A stretch of DNA of 64,000 nucleotides from Lithobates sylvaticus (Eukaryota; Chordata; Amphibia; Anura; Ranidae). This document shows positions 46,105 through 58,189 of the stretch, piece after piece. The position numbers and the translations under genes were made by a program. Under the pieces are notes generated by a model. The model was not told the origin of the DNA and made no database searches. It saw only the letters and a list, made by a program, of their open reading frames with translations. Position 1 is the stretch's first letter. Every line of letters starts with the position of its first letter. The stretch lies in the NCBI GenBank assembly GCA_028564925.1, contig CM053030.1, positions 268,982,199 to 269,046,198 on the forward strand, read 5' to 3'.

Positions 46105-49100
46105 CATATGGAGTGTATGAAACTGGAGATCTGATGAAATCTACTCCTTTCCGAAGAAGGGAGCTCCAGTTTTTCCACAAATTGTTTAAAAGTTAGAGGG
46201 CCCGTGCAAGATATAAAGTGTCCTAAGCGATATATCCCCTTGTCTAGCCACCATTTGAAGTCATCAATATCCATGCCATGATTGTACAGGGGATTTCGGA
46301 ACAAATTAGCCAATGGTTGTAGTTCAGAGACCAGGGAAGGAAGCCTCCTAAGTGAATCCCACATAGAGAGAGATTGAGAGAGAGTTGGAGATAGAATGGG
46401 GGGTCTACTCTTGGGAGGACACCATAATAAATCTTCCAAAGTAAATGTAGGAGCTGCTTGACTTTCAATTTTTATCCAGTCCGGTTGTTCAGTTTTAAGG
46501 TATATAGCTGAGAGCTGTGCTAACCGAGCCGCTTGGTAGTACCAAAGAAGGTTTGGTAGGCCTAGCCCCCCTTGTTTGGGAAGATTAAACGGGGTACGGT
46601 GTGAAAGGCGTGGTCCTTTTTTATTCCATTTCCCCAGTTCCTAAGGTCAGCTTCTAGTTTTTGGTACATTGGGGGATAGTTTGCTTGGTAGAGATTTTCA
46701 ATCTTGGGAGTAATATTAATTCCCAAATATTTAATGGAGGACATGCTCCAACTGAATTCATATTTCTCCTGTAGTTGAGAAACTAAAGGGTCTGGGAGAG
46801 ACCCGTTAAGAGCCTGAGATTTAGACATGTTCACCTTAAGACCTGATATTAACCCAAATTTATCGAGCAATGTACATATTTCTGGTAAGGAGGAAGTTGG
46901 GGATGTTACAAAAAGCAATAAATCATCTGCAAACAGTGCGCATTTATGAGTTGCTGGACCACAACGGATCCCCTTGATGTTTGGGTCATTACGAATGGCT
47001 ATCGCCAAAGATTCAATCATTATTGCAAATATCAGGGGAGATAGGGGACATCCCTGACGAGTGCCCCTGGCTATCTCTATGGGGTCAGAGAAAAGTCCCT
47101 GAAGTCTGATTCTAGCCTTAGGTGTAGAATATAGGGCTTCCAGTATACCTAAAATATTCGGCCCAAATCCCCAGTGTCTAAGAACCGCAAAGAGATATGG
47201 CCATGAAACGGAATCAAAGGCCTTCCGAAGATCCAATGATAATAGCATGCCTTCTTGTTTATGACCTCCCTCCCATTGCGATTGCATAACTGTTATCAGA
47301 TCCACAGCTCTTCTCACTTGATCAGGACCCTGCCTACCAGGGATAAACCCTACCTGATCTTTATGGATATAAATGCCTATAAAGGACGCTAATCGGTTTG
47401 CTAATATTTTGGTCAATATTTTTAGGTCATTATTAATTAGGGAAATAGGTCTGTAGTTCTCTATCTGACTGATATCTTTATCTGGTTTAGGGATTACTGT
47501 TATATATGCCATATTGAGTTGGTTACCCAACGGGGTGCCCTTAGTCATGTCATTGAAAAATCTAGTAAGGTATGGAAGTAGTATTTCAGAAAAAGTTTTA
47601 TAATAGGGTGAGGAAAATCCATCAGGACCCGGTGCTGTACCTCCCTTTAATGTTTTGATAACTTCTGACACCTCCTCTATAGAGAAAGGAGCTTCCATCT
47701 CAGCTCTATGAGAGTCCGTCAGTGTTGGTAAATGCAAATTATCCAGAAATTCTCCTACTTTAGTGGGGTTAGAATTTTTATCTGCTTTATATAAATCAGC
47801 ATAAAATTCCTGGAAAGCCTTCATTATTCGTTTTGGATTCAGGGTAAAGGAGCCATCCTTTTGTTTAATTTTGGGTAGGGCATGAGAACGAAACCTGGGG
47901 GACAATTTGTGTGCAAGCATGGGACCAATTCTATCTTTTGTCTAATAAAACTTGGCCCCAGTCCACCTAATAGATTTATCAGCTTTCGCTGTGAGAGCCA
48001 AATTTAGAGCCACTCGAGCAGCATCTAGAGTAGAACTAGAAACTTTGGAGGGATCACTTTTATGCAATTTGCTCAGAGAAGTAAAGTCTCTCTCCATTCT
48101 TTCTATGTCTCTCATCCTCTCTTTCTTACGTCTTGCTGCAATTTGAATTAGTTTACCCCTAATGGTCACCTTATGTGCAGCCCACAGAGTCTCTGCCGAA
48201 ACATCTTCCACATCGTTAAGGCGAAAGTATTCCCGCAGAGCCTCCTGTATTTCCGATACCATGCCGGGATCTCTTAAAATAGACTGATTGAGAGTCCAAT
48301 GAGAGGCTTGTTGTCCATGATTATCTTTACCCAAAACCAATAGAACCATGGAATGATCTGACCAGGATACTTCTAAAATAGATGATGAAATAGCCAATGG
48401 AATGCGGTGCGTTGAGAGCAGGATATGATCTATACGGGAATAAGATAAATGTGGGTTTGAGAAGTGTGTAAAATCTCGTGCAGTTGGATTTAGTTCCCTC
48501 CAAATGTCCGTTAGTCTCGATTGAAAGATCAATCGTGCAATTTGTACACTAGATTTCCTAGGACTAATTGATTGAACTTTAAGTGGTTTAGATTTATCTA
48601 GACTAGTATCAAAGGCTGTATTAGAGTCACCCCCCATAATTATGACACCTTCCATAAATGGGTCAAGGATGTTGAACATCTGTCGGAAGAACTGTAGCTG
48701 TCCTCTATTAGGAGCATAGTACGAAATAAATGTATATATTTTATCCTCAATCATACTTTTAACTAGTAGGAACCTTCCCTCTGGGTCTCTGTGTTGCATT
48801 TTAAAGTGAAATTTGCAGTGTTTGGAAAATAGTATCGCCACCCCCTTTGTTTTGTTTTCTGCATTTGCCAAATAAAATGTGGGAAAGTGTGCATGTAAAT
48901 TGCTGAGGAAAATGAGTCTCCTGAAGGAGGACCACATCAATACGACGAGTACGATAGACTTGAAAGGCCTTCCTTCTTTTGACTGGGGAATTTAACCCCT
49001 GAGTGTTATGAGATATTATGCGTAAGGGAGAACAAGTAGAATTATTATTAGCCATGGAGCAAAAGGGAGAGAGCGATGACCAACCTATATCCACTTCCCT

Positions 49101-50606
49101 CAGTACATAAAGGAGTAACTAAATACATAATAGGATCATCCCCTATTATAAGGGTCAATATATCCGAGAACATCCTGAAGCAACATCTCATTGACAGGCA
49201 GGCTAGGAGAAAAAGGAAGATAGAAAGGAAAGAGAAGAAGAAAAAACGAAAAAAAATAAAATATCAGCAGTTTGCTTAATACCATAAGGCCATAACCCGG
49301 CCCGGAATGAGGTGAGGGGGAAGACTCCCTCCCCTCATTCATAACAAAAATAATTGCATAGCCCATACAGAGGGCTATATCCCCACCACACAGAGCAGAA
49401 AAAAACTGCCTGAGTAGTAGGTGGGAGCGCAATGCATCAGCTCCAGCCAGTGACAGCACATAAAAAAAAAACCCTAGAACATTCAAATGTGCAGAAATCG
49501 CAGTAACATCTTTTATATAGCATTCTAAAAGAACAAACTGGGGGAGATAAAGTAAATAGGGGTGAGGCCAAACTGACAAGGTTATTAAGTATCAGGTGCA
49601 CTCTTGGTATAGAAACATTGTGCAGACCTCTAAACTAAACTCCATCAACTGTCATGTGTGAGAAGAAAAAGTCAGTTCAAATTCAAGATTGAAGATCAAA
49701 CAACATTTTCTGCCTAAGTAACAAGGCAAAGAAAAGAAGATTTAAATACAGGTGTGTTATACGTCCCCACATCAGGGAGGGGAGTTATCCTTGACTTTCT
49801 TATGTTTAGCCTTATTCCATAGTTGAGAGGTTGGGCTTAGTGGAGATTGGCGTTTAGCAGATCCCTGCTGTGCGGTAGATGTATCCATCTCCGAATCGTG
49901 GGTAATGATCTTCAGATCCAGTAACAGGCGCTCTCCCTCTGGATTCTGGGTTTCAAGGATCGTCTTTTTTGGATGGTGTTTGGGGAAATGTCAGCAAAAA
50001 TTTGTATGACTTTTCCTTGGTACTGTATCTGGTCCTGTTGGCGGGAACGTTTCATTACTTCTTCTTTTATTGAGTAAAAGTGCGGTTTTACTATAATATC
50101 CCTCGGAGATCCATCTTTCCTGAGAGGGCCTAGGGATCTGTGTGCCCTATCCAACTCCAATTTATGTGCCGGGACCGAAGGTATCAGGGATTTGATAACT
50201 TCTTGAACTGCAGCCTGTACGTCAGAAACAGTTTCTGGTATCCCTCTAATCCGAAAATTGTCCCTTCTCAGGCGATTCTCAAGGTCGTCGATCCAAGTCT
50301 GGGCTGTGTCAAGCTGTTCTTGCATAAAATGCAACTGGTCAGAATGTTGGTTTGCCCTAGAAATGGTAACATCCAACTTGTGTTCTATATGATCAATCCT
50401 GGTTCCCAGATTTTGGAAATCTGCCCTGATTTCCCCTGTGATCCTTTCAGCATTCAGGGTTAAACCTTTATCTAAGAATTCAGAAAGTTTAAAAAACAGG
50501 TCAGGAACATTGAAGGGAACATCAAGAGCCTGTGCTGCTTGTGTAGAAGCAAAGTCTGGGTGAGTAAGGGATACTGCGTTTTCAGGCAATGAAGTGTTGA
50601 GAGAGG
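46105..50606 (-). pseudogene. L1 inverted copy, ORF2 main part, spacer and ORF1
   Basis: Mirror of about 5781-10281. ORF2: C-terminal segment from 46110, reverse transcriptase 46562-47920 with FADD, endonuclease 47942-48940 plus 48801-49056. Spacer 49095-49911. ORF1 49912-50589, cut at its start by the gap. It shares the stop between endonuclease and reverse transcriptase and the roughly 60-codon deletion with contig A. Small differences such as SELLDKG/SEFLDKG and ALNVSL/ALNGSL separate the copies. Confidence 0.9.
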
Positions 50607-51106
50607 NNNNNNNNNNNNNNNNNNNNNNNNNNNNNNNNNNNNNNNNNNNNNNNNNNNNNNNNNNNNNNNNNNNNNNNNNNNNNNNNNNNNNNNNNNNNNN
50701 NNNNNNNNNNNNNNNNNNNNNNNNNNNNNNNNNNNNNNNNNNNNNNNNNNNNNNNNNNNNNNNNNNNNNNNNNNNNNNNNNNNNNNNNNNNNNNNNNNNN
50801 NNNNNNNNNNNNNNNNNNNNNNNNNNNNNNNNNNNNNNNNNNNNNNNNNNNNNNNNNNNNNNNNNNNNNNNNNNNNNNNNNNNNNNNNNNNNNNNNNNNN
50901 NNNNNNNNNNNNNNNNNNNNNNNNNNNNNNNNNNNNNNNNNNNNNNNNNNNNNNNNNNNNNNNNNNNNNNNNNNNNNNNNNNNNNNNNNNNNNNNNNNNN
51001 NNNNNNNNNNNNNNNNNNNNNNNNNNNNNNNNNNNNNNNNNNNNNNNNNNNNNNNNNNNNNNNNNNNNNNNNNNNNNNNNNNNNNNNNNNNNNNNNNNNN
51101 NNNNNN
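50607..51106. other. Assembly gap, 500 N
   Basis: Exactly 500 N, the same conventional size as the first gap. It truncates the inverted L1 at its ORF1 start. Confidence 0.99.
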
Positions 51107-51979
51107 GTCAGGTACCCCCATATTACAACCTAAAGGTTTTAACCCCCTGATTGCCCCTAGAGTTAACCCTTTCACCAGTGATCACCATATAACTGTCACT
51201 GGTGACGCTGGTTAGCCAGTTAGTTATTTCGTTATTTAGGTTCCCCGTCAGGTTTTTATATAGCGTCAGGTACCCCCATATATTACCTAATAAAGGTTTA
51301 ACCCCCTGATTGCCCCTAGTTAACCCTTTCACCCCCTTTTGCCAGTGTCACTAAGCGATTGTTTTTTTTATCGCTGCATTAGTGTCACTGGTGCCGCTAG
51401 GTAGCCAGTTTTTTTTTTGTATTACTGTTACGGGTGACGCTGGTTAGTTAGCTTGTTTTTTATACTGTCAGGGCACCCGCCATTTATTACCCAATAACGG
51501 TTTAACCCCCTGATCGCCCGGCGGGTGATATCAATTAGGTTTTAGGGTCAAATAAGGTCTGTGTCGCCCCAGGTTAGTGCCAGTACCGCAAACACCCACG
51601 CGCAAAGCATACACCTCCCTTAGTGGTATAGTATCTGAACAGATCAATATCTGATCTGATCAGATCTATACTAGCGTCCCAGCAGTTTAGGGTTCCAAAA
51701 AAAAAAACGCATTGTTAGCGGGATCAGCCCAGATACCTGCTAGCACCTGCGTTTTCCCCCTCCGCCCAGCCCACCCAAGTGCAGTATCGATCGATCACTG
51801 TCACTTACAAAACACTAAGCACACATAACTGCAGCGTTCGCAGAGTCAGGCCTGATCCCTGCGATCGCTAACAGTTTTTTTTGTGGTAGCGCTTTGATTC
51901 AGTCGCTTCAGTCAGGAGCTTTTTTACCTGTGAATCTCAAAAAAATAAAAAAAAATAAAATAGTTGTCGTTTTATTATT

Positions 51980-52010
51980 CTCTCTCTCTCTCTATTCTCT
52001 CTCTATCGTT
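51980..52010. repeat. (TC)n-rich tract
   Basis: Short CTCTCTCT run in the TTAA-type repeat. Confidence 0.7.
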
Positions 52011-53099
52011 GCTCTTTTTTTACTCCATTCTATTCTGCAATGTTTTATTATGTTTTATCATGCTTGCTTTTCAGGTATGTAATTTTGTTTACTGTGTTTC
52101 AGTGTTAAGCATTTTTTTGTTTTCAGGTGCGCCATTCAGTTGCAACGCGGATTTATTTATCTTGACAGCAACAGCGTTTGCTCCCACGATACATAAAGCC
52201 GCGACTCCAACGCTGTAGGAGGTGATTTCACCACCACAGTTAAAAAAAAGAGCATATATGCCGAAGCATGGGGGCAGCAGGGGGGGCGGAGGAGCGATTG
52301 GCTCCTAATGCCACGTACATACGGTCGAAATTCCGACCGTGTGTACAGGGCATAACTTTTGCGGGAGGATGCCCCCATGCATCGGCATATATAAATGGTG
52401 CATGTATGCCCATCATTAGAAGTGGGTGGATGAAGGGAGGTATTCTAATGGTGGGCATACCCACCAATCAATCTCTTTTTTTCGTTCAGCCAAGAGGCTG
52501 CATGAAAAAAAAAAGATTACAATATATGTCCAGTATGTTGCTGGACTTTGAATGGTTATACCAGAATGATGCCTGCAGGTTTAGGTATCATCTTGGTATC
52601 ATTCTTTTCAGCCAGTGATCGGCTTTCATGTAAAAGCAATTCTAGCGGGTAATTAGCCTCTAGATTGCTTTTACAAGCAGTGGGAGGGAATGTCCCCCCT
52701 CCCGGATATAAACCGCGCCATTGGGAAATTGGGAAAGCATTTTATCACACCAATCTTGGTGTGGTCAGATGCTTTGAGGGCAGAGGAAAGATCTAGGGTC
52801 TAATAGACCCCAATTTTTTCAAAAAAAGAGTACCTGTCACTGCCTATTGCTATCATAGGGGATATTTACATTCCCTGAGATAACAATAAAAATCATAACA
52901 AAGAAAAAAAATGGAAGGAACAGTTTAAAAATAAAATAAAAAAGCTAAATAAATAAAAAAAAAAAAAAAAAACAAAAAAAAAAGCACCCCTGCCCCCCCT
53001 TCTCTTGCGCAAAGGCGTACACAAGCGTTGGTCTGGCGTCATATGTAAACAGCAATTGCACCATGCATGTGAGGTATCACCGCGAAGGTCAGATCGAGG

Positions 53100-53540
53100 G
53101 CAGTAATTTTAGCAGTAGACCTCCTCCGTGAATCTAATGTGGTAATATGTAAAGGCTTTTAAAGGCTTTTAAAAATGTATGTAGTTTGTCGCCACTGCGT
53201 GTTTGTGCGCAATTTTAAAGCATGTCGTGTTTGGTATCCATGTACTCGGCCTAAGATCATATTTTTTATTTCATCAAAAATTTGAGCAATATAGTGTGTT
53301 TTAGTGCATTAAAATAAAAAAAAGTGTATTTTTTCCACAAAAAATGCGTTTGAAAAATCGCTGTGCAAATACTGTGTGGAAAAAAAAAATGCAACACCCA
53401 CCATTTTAATCTGTAGGGCCTTTGCTTTAACAATATATATAGTGTTTGGGGGTTCAACGTAATTTTCTTGCAAAAAAAAAATATGTTTTCATGTAAACAA
53501 AAAGTGTCAGAAAGGGCTTTGTCTTCAAGTGGTTAGAAGA
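53100..53540. repeat. TTAA-repeat segment shared with the 15411-15795 family
   Basis: Contains GCGTTTGAAAAATCGCTGTG, AATTTTCTTGCAAAA and CTTCAAGTGGTTAG, close to parts of the DNA transposon fragments at 15411-15795 and 18958-19454. Non-coding. Confidence 0.5.
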
Positions 53541-53598
53541 GTGGGTGACGTGTGACATAGGCTTCTAAATGTTGTGCATAAAATGCCAGGACAGTTCA

Positions 53599-54650
53599 AA
53601 CCCCCCCCAAATGACCCCATTTTGGAAAGTAGACACCCCAAGCTATTTGATGAGAGCAATGTTGAGCCCATTAAATATTTTTTTTTTTTTGTCCCAAGAG
53701 ATTGAATAATGAAAAAAAATATATATATATATTTTTTTTACAAAAAGTTGTCACTAAATGATATATTGCTCAAACATGCCATGGGCATATGTGGAAATAC
53801 ACCCCAAAATACATTCTGTTGCTTCTCCTGAGTACGGGGATACCACATGTGTGGGACTTTTTGGGAGCCTAGCTGCGTACGGAACCCCAAAAACCAATCA
53901 CCGCCTTCAGGCTTTCTAAGGGTGTAATTTTTTTATTTCACTTCTCACTGCCAATCACAGTTTCGGAGGCCATGGAATGCCCAGATGGGATAAAACCCCC
54001 CAAAATGACCCCATTTTGGAAAGTAGACACCCCAAGCTATTTGATGAGAGGTATGGTGAGTATTTTGCAGATCTCGCTTTTTGTCACAAAGTTTTGAAAA
54101 TTGAAAAAAAAAGAAAAAAAATTTTTTTTTTTCTTTACTTTCTTCATTTTCAAAAACAAATGAGAGCTGTAAAATACTCACCATGCCTCTCAACAAATAG
54201 CTTGGGGTGTCTACTTTCCAAAATGGGGTCATTTGGGGGGGGGTTTGTGCTATTTTGGCATTTTATGGCCTTCGAAACGGTGATAGGTAGTGAGGAGAGA
54301 AATCAAAAATTTGCACCCTTAGAAATGCTGAAGGCGGTGCTTGGGTTTCGGGGCCCCGTACGCGGCTAGGCTCCCAAAAAGTCCCACACATGTGGTATCC
54401 CCATACTCAGGAGAAGCAGCAAAATGTATTTTGGGGTGCAATTCCACATATAACTATGGCATGTGTGAGCAATATATCATTTAGTGACAACTTTTTGAAA
54501 AAAAAAAAAAATCTTTTTTATTTTTGTCTTTATTCAATCACTTGGGACTAAAAAAAAAAATATTCAATGGGCTCAACATGCCTCTCAGCAAATAGCTTGG
54601 GTGTCTACTTTCCAAAATGGGGTCATTTGGGGGGGTTTTGTACTTCTCTG
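53599..54650. repeat. Long imperfect inverted repeat, about 0.5 kb arms
   Basis: The left arm (53599-54115) and right arm (about 54120-54650) are imperfect reverse complements. Landmarks are ATGACCCCATTTTGGAAAGT at about 53608 and 54004 against its complement near 54215 and 54610, and GGATACCACATGTGTGGGAC near 53838 against its complement near 54380. The first landmark occurs twice per arm, so each arm also holds a direct repeat. Non-coding. Confidence 0.8.
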
Positions 54651-55113
54651 CCATTTTAGCACCTCAAGAAATGAAATAGGCAGTCATAAATTAAAAGTGG
54701 TGTAAATTCCAGAAAATGTACTCTAGTTTGTAGACGCTATAACTTTTGCGCAAACCAATAAATATACGCTTATTGGCATTTTTTTTACTAAAGACATGTG
54801 GCTGAATACATTTTGGCCCAAATGTTTGACTAAAATTGAGTTTATTAAATTTTTTTTATAACAAAAAGTAGAAAATCTCTTTTTTTTTCAAAATTTTCGC
54901 TCTTTTTCCATTTATATCACAAAAAATAAAAATCACAGAGGCAATCAAATACCATCAAAAGAAAGCTCTATTTGTGGGAAGAAAAGGACGCAAATTTCGT
55001 TTGGTTACAAAATTGCATGACCGCGCAATTACCAGTTAAAGTAGTGCAGTGCGAAATTGAAAAAAGACCTCTGGTCCTTTGGCTGCCAAATGGTCCGGGG
55101 CTGAAGTGGTTAA

Positions 55114-55855
55114 GGCAGAAATCCCAGGCTTAGAAGTTAGATGCAACTGCACTGCTAATTCCTTGTACTCAATAGCCGATTCCTTTACACTGATGACAGT
55201 TGAGCACCTTTAGGCACAGAGGGCACCACTCCCAGGTGTGCAGCATTTTGAGGCCGGTATCACTGAGCTTCTCCTGGGCTCCACCAATCCAGCAATACAT
55301 ATCACCTCTTTCCCAGTGACCCATTCCATGTTTAATATGGGATACAGGAAATGCTCTCTCTCCTTATCTAACCACCATGTTTGCGCTTATTCTCCCGAAG
55401 TACCTCATACAACTCTCTAGGAACCCTGATTAGTCTCCTATCACCTCAAAAAAGGGGGTGATCACTCCAGCAGAGTTTCAAGCTATATTTTGGCAGTTTT
55501 TCCCCAGGAACTCCTCTAGGGGCTCTTTTATGTTGGTTTACCTGTAGGGGGCAGTAACTGGGCTTGAAATGGCAGGAAAAACATTAACCCTTAGAGGCTT
55601 GTTGCCCCTAGCTCTCATGTCACAAGACACAAGAAAACATACAAAAATTGTAACATTGCACCTGGCTGGCTTAGGTGACATGATGAAATGAGCATAGCCA
55701 AGGGAAGCAAGGCAAACCGATTAACCTCTTGCAGGCACCTGGTAAACATAGGGATTCATTTAATAACGGCAAATAGGCTGTTCACTTTGTGATTGTAAGG
55801 TGGACCATGATCGCCATGTGGACATTGAACTTGCTCTTCTTCTTGCATGAGACAG
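55114..55855. other. No recognisable feature
   Basis: About 740 bases between two repeats. No open frame, tandem repeat or transposon end that I can support. Confidence 0.4.
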
Positions 55856-55859
55856 TCAC

Positions 55860-55940
55860 CCAACTGTTGTTTTAGATAAACTCCACCATGAACTGGATGG
55901 ACTTGTGTCTTTTTCCGGCCTAGCTAACAATGTAACTATA
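55860..55940 (+). mobile_element. CR1 3' tail fragment
   Basis: CTGGATGGACTTGTGTCTTT followed by a degenerate form of the ACTATGTAACTATG end matches the CR1 3' tail at 20070-20127. Only about 80 bases, severely 5'-truncated. Confidence 0.65.
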
Positions 55941-56486
55941 ATGTGTCACTTTCTCCTGGCCTGAAGCTCATCCACACACATATTCCCAGCCGCAGGTCTG
56001 TTACCCAGTAAAAAATGTCTAGTCAAATTGCATTTTCAATGCTTTATTGAACCAACACCTCTCCAGCACAATTCTTAGGTTACAGGCACTTTGCAGTTCA
56101 ATTCACTGTACATGTCTCACTGATAGATGTTCACATTGCAGAACACTCTCCTACTTTTAATAATTTTCAATTTAGTGAATGTACAAGTGCAGAACACTTT
56201 TACTTGATAGAGCCATCTTCCCCAGATGTTGTAGGGAATTTAACAAAAGTGTTAATACTCAGGGGTTCCTTCCTCACATAAAAAGGAGTTCATAGACTCA
56301 GGGGCCACTCTAAACCAAGCCATTGGACCCAAAAGGTGAGGGTCAAGAGGGGGTCAAGGTTTCTCTGTCTGTTCACAATGTGTCCTTACCACCTTAGCAG
56401 TTCAGCCCTGAGGGATCTTTAGCTCAACTCCAGCTCAGCACTACATCTCTGCAGATCGGGGTTGTCTGTGACCATACCCCAAGTGC
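55941..56486. other. No recognisable feature
   Basis: About 550 bases with no supported gene or repeat end. It leads into the target duplication of the hAT-type element. Confidence 0.4.
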
Positions 56487-56494
56487 ACTGGACC
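56487..56494. repeat. hAT target-site duplication, left copy
   Basis: ACTGGACC, repeated exactly at 59929-59936 on the other side of the element. Confidence 0.85.
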
Positions 56495-56795
56495 CAGGGA
56501 CGATCCCGGGCAGGGTGCACGGGGTGCAGCGCACCCAGGCGCCGCAGGGGTGGGGGCGCCAAAGTGCCAGAGTGCTCCCCTCCCTCCTTCTCTCTTTGTG
56601 TGGCAGTGCTCGGGGGGAGGGGCCGCTCCTCTTCCTGACACAAGGGTTAGCGGATCTGATTGGATGCAGGCAGGTGTTTATGGACACATGTCCATTTACA
56701 TCTGCTTCTTCATAGAGGAGAATAGATGGTCCAATCAGGTCCGCCTGAAAAACGGACAGACGGACTCCTTCGAAACATCTGTGTGAAAGGGGCTT

Positions 56796-57215
56796 TAAAG
56801 CAGCAGTAAACCACAGCACTTGCAAGGCAATAGCATCATGTGCTAGTATGCATTGCATACTAGTACATTATGAAAAACTTACCTTAGAACGAAGCCCCTC
56901 CAGGGCTGCGCTGTCACCACTGACAGGGCTTCCATCTTCCCCTGGTCTCTCTTCTGGGTTTGCGGCCTTTGGCTGTATGAGCAGCTGAAGCTGCAATTAC
57001 GTTACTCCCGCACATGCACGTAGAAGCCCTTGGCTCCGGCACAAAGCTCTGTAGGTCCGGTACGGTATGTCGGACCTTCAGAGCAAATGTACTGGTGATG
57101 TCACAGGCTGCATGCAGGGTGATTTTTTCTTAAACAGTGCAGGTTTAGGAAATATTCATTTTATCTACAGGTAAGCTTTATTATAGACGTTATTATAGGT
57201 TTACCTGTAGGTAAA
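56796..57215. repeat. TTAA-type repeat nested in the hAT element
   Basis: Begins TTTAAAGCAGCAGTAAACC and ends near TATCTACAGGTAAGCTTTAT, sharing its end module with 14880-15364. Non-coding. Confidence 0.45.
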
Positions 57216-58165
57216 AATCACAAAGCCGGCTTTACTACACTGCACGAGCTTTGGTCTGAAATGGCCGACGGCGCTGTAACAAAGTCCCGCCTCCTAGACG
57301 GCTCCTGTGAGATAGACGGAACACTGATCCAATGCAGTGAAACTGAATCAGTGTATTATAGAAGCCGCAAGCCAGTCTAGGAGGCGGAACTTTGTTACAG
57401 TGGCCGCGTGGGAGATTCCAATCCAAGCTTCGTGACAGCAGGAGATCCCCATTGAAAACGTCATTTATGACGAAACGTCGTATGGGAAGGCACGCAGCGA
57501 CGCCACCACTACAGACTGTATCGAATCAAGGGACGGGTTTACACTGACCGGCCGGCAGTGTTTTGTTATTGTTTTTTTCGTTTTGCCGTTCATCGCTCTG
57601 ATGTAAGTTATTTTTAAACCTTTTAAATAAATCAGTTGTTATCAGTATCACGCTATGGGCGGCCCCCCTTTTGTTTTCTTTACAAACGGAGAAATCAACT
57701 AGGATTTGGCTGGCTTTCTCGGTTGTGAGCAGATTATGTGACGGGTTCCCTCTCCTTCCCACTTGGAGTGATTTTCCCAAAGCTGTTTAACCCCATCAGC
57801 TCTCGCCTACTGGACATACCACAAGTCTAATATCAGTGCCCTATTATTGCTACCATCTGGTAAGCCTCCTATTCATCAGGTGGTCGGGATGAAGCACCGT
57901 TTGCATGCATGTCACAGTGTATAATTTGCAGCACGAGCACCGTGGTGTTGTTTTTTGATTATGATCTACCCGTGGACATTAAGTTGATTCATGCCTGATG
58001 TCAAGATTGATCTATATTGGACTTTCACCATTTACATCTTTGTTTGGACTGTCCTATATGTGATCAGTGCATTTCCATCTAGGATTTTTGATGGGTTTTA
58101 ATTTTTAATTTTTGATTTATATGTTTAGCAATTTGTAATATTGGCGCAGCTTTATTTTCCTTACA
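57216..58165 (+). mobile_element. Possible Penelope-like 3' tail
   Basis: GACGAAACGTCGTATGGGAA near 57469, AAATAAATCAGTTG near 57624 and TATTGGCGCAGCTTTATTTT near 58140 resemble the 3' untranslated end of Penelope-like elements. No coding part is present. Recall-based call. Confidence 0.4.
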
Positions 58166-58189
58166 GCAGGAGATCGTCAGCGCTTTGTG

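Larger units (their letters stand above)
22992..50606. repeat. Whole contig is an inverted copy of 5781-22074
   Basis: Reverse-complement correspondence can be followed from 22998 (matching 22074) to 50606 (matching 5781), interrupted only by two LTR elements and by length changes in AT tracts. Long open frames differ little between copies: 252- and 182-codon CR1 frames are identical, a 452-codon L1 frame differs at one residue and a 332-codon one at three. Both contig edges abut 500-N gaps. Most likely a haplotig placed in inverted orientation. Confidence 0.9.
51107..55113. mobile_element. Large TTAA-type DNA repeat, right part
   Basis: The same family as 21121-22491, with repeated phrases such as TAACCCCCTGATTGCCCC and GTGACGCTGGTTAG (51107-51500) and GGATCAGCCCAGATACCTGC at about 51720. 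It then has a non-coding middle (51800-53550), a roughly 1 kb inverted repeat, and an end CTGAAGTGGTTAA with TTAA at 55110-55113. No transposase frame is visible. It may be one large non-autonomous element or several nested ones; the left end is in the gap. Confidence 0.55.

Noticed and set aside
5781-50606. A functional gene-bearing palindrome like those on sex chromosomes
   Set aside because: Possible but not favoured: the copy is exactly one gap-bounded contig, contains almost only transposons, and has insertion differences typical of two haplotypes.
52268-52618. 116-codon plus-strand frame in the TTAA-type repeat as a transposase
   Set aside because: No DDE, zinc-finger or other transposase motif; the composition looks like chance translation.
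56424-56858. 144-codon minus-strand frame at the left end of the hAT-type element
   Set aside because: It crosses the element boundary and terminal repeat, and has no hAT transposase or BED zinc-finger motif.
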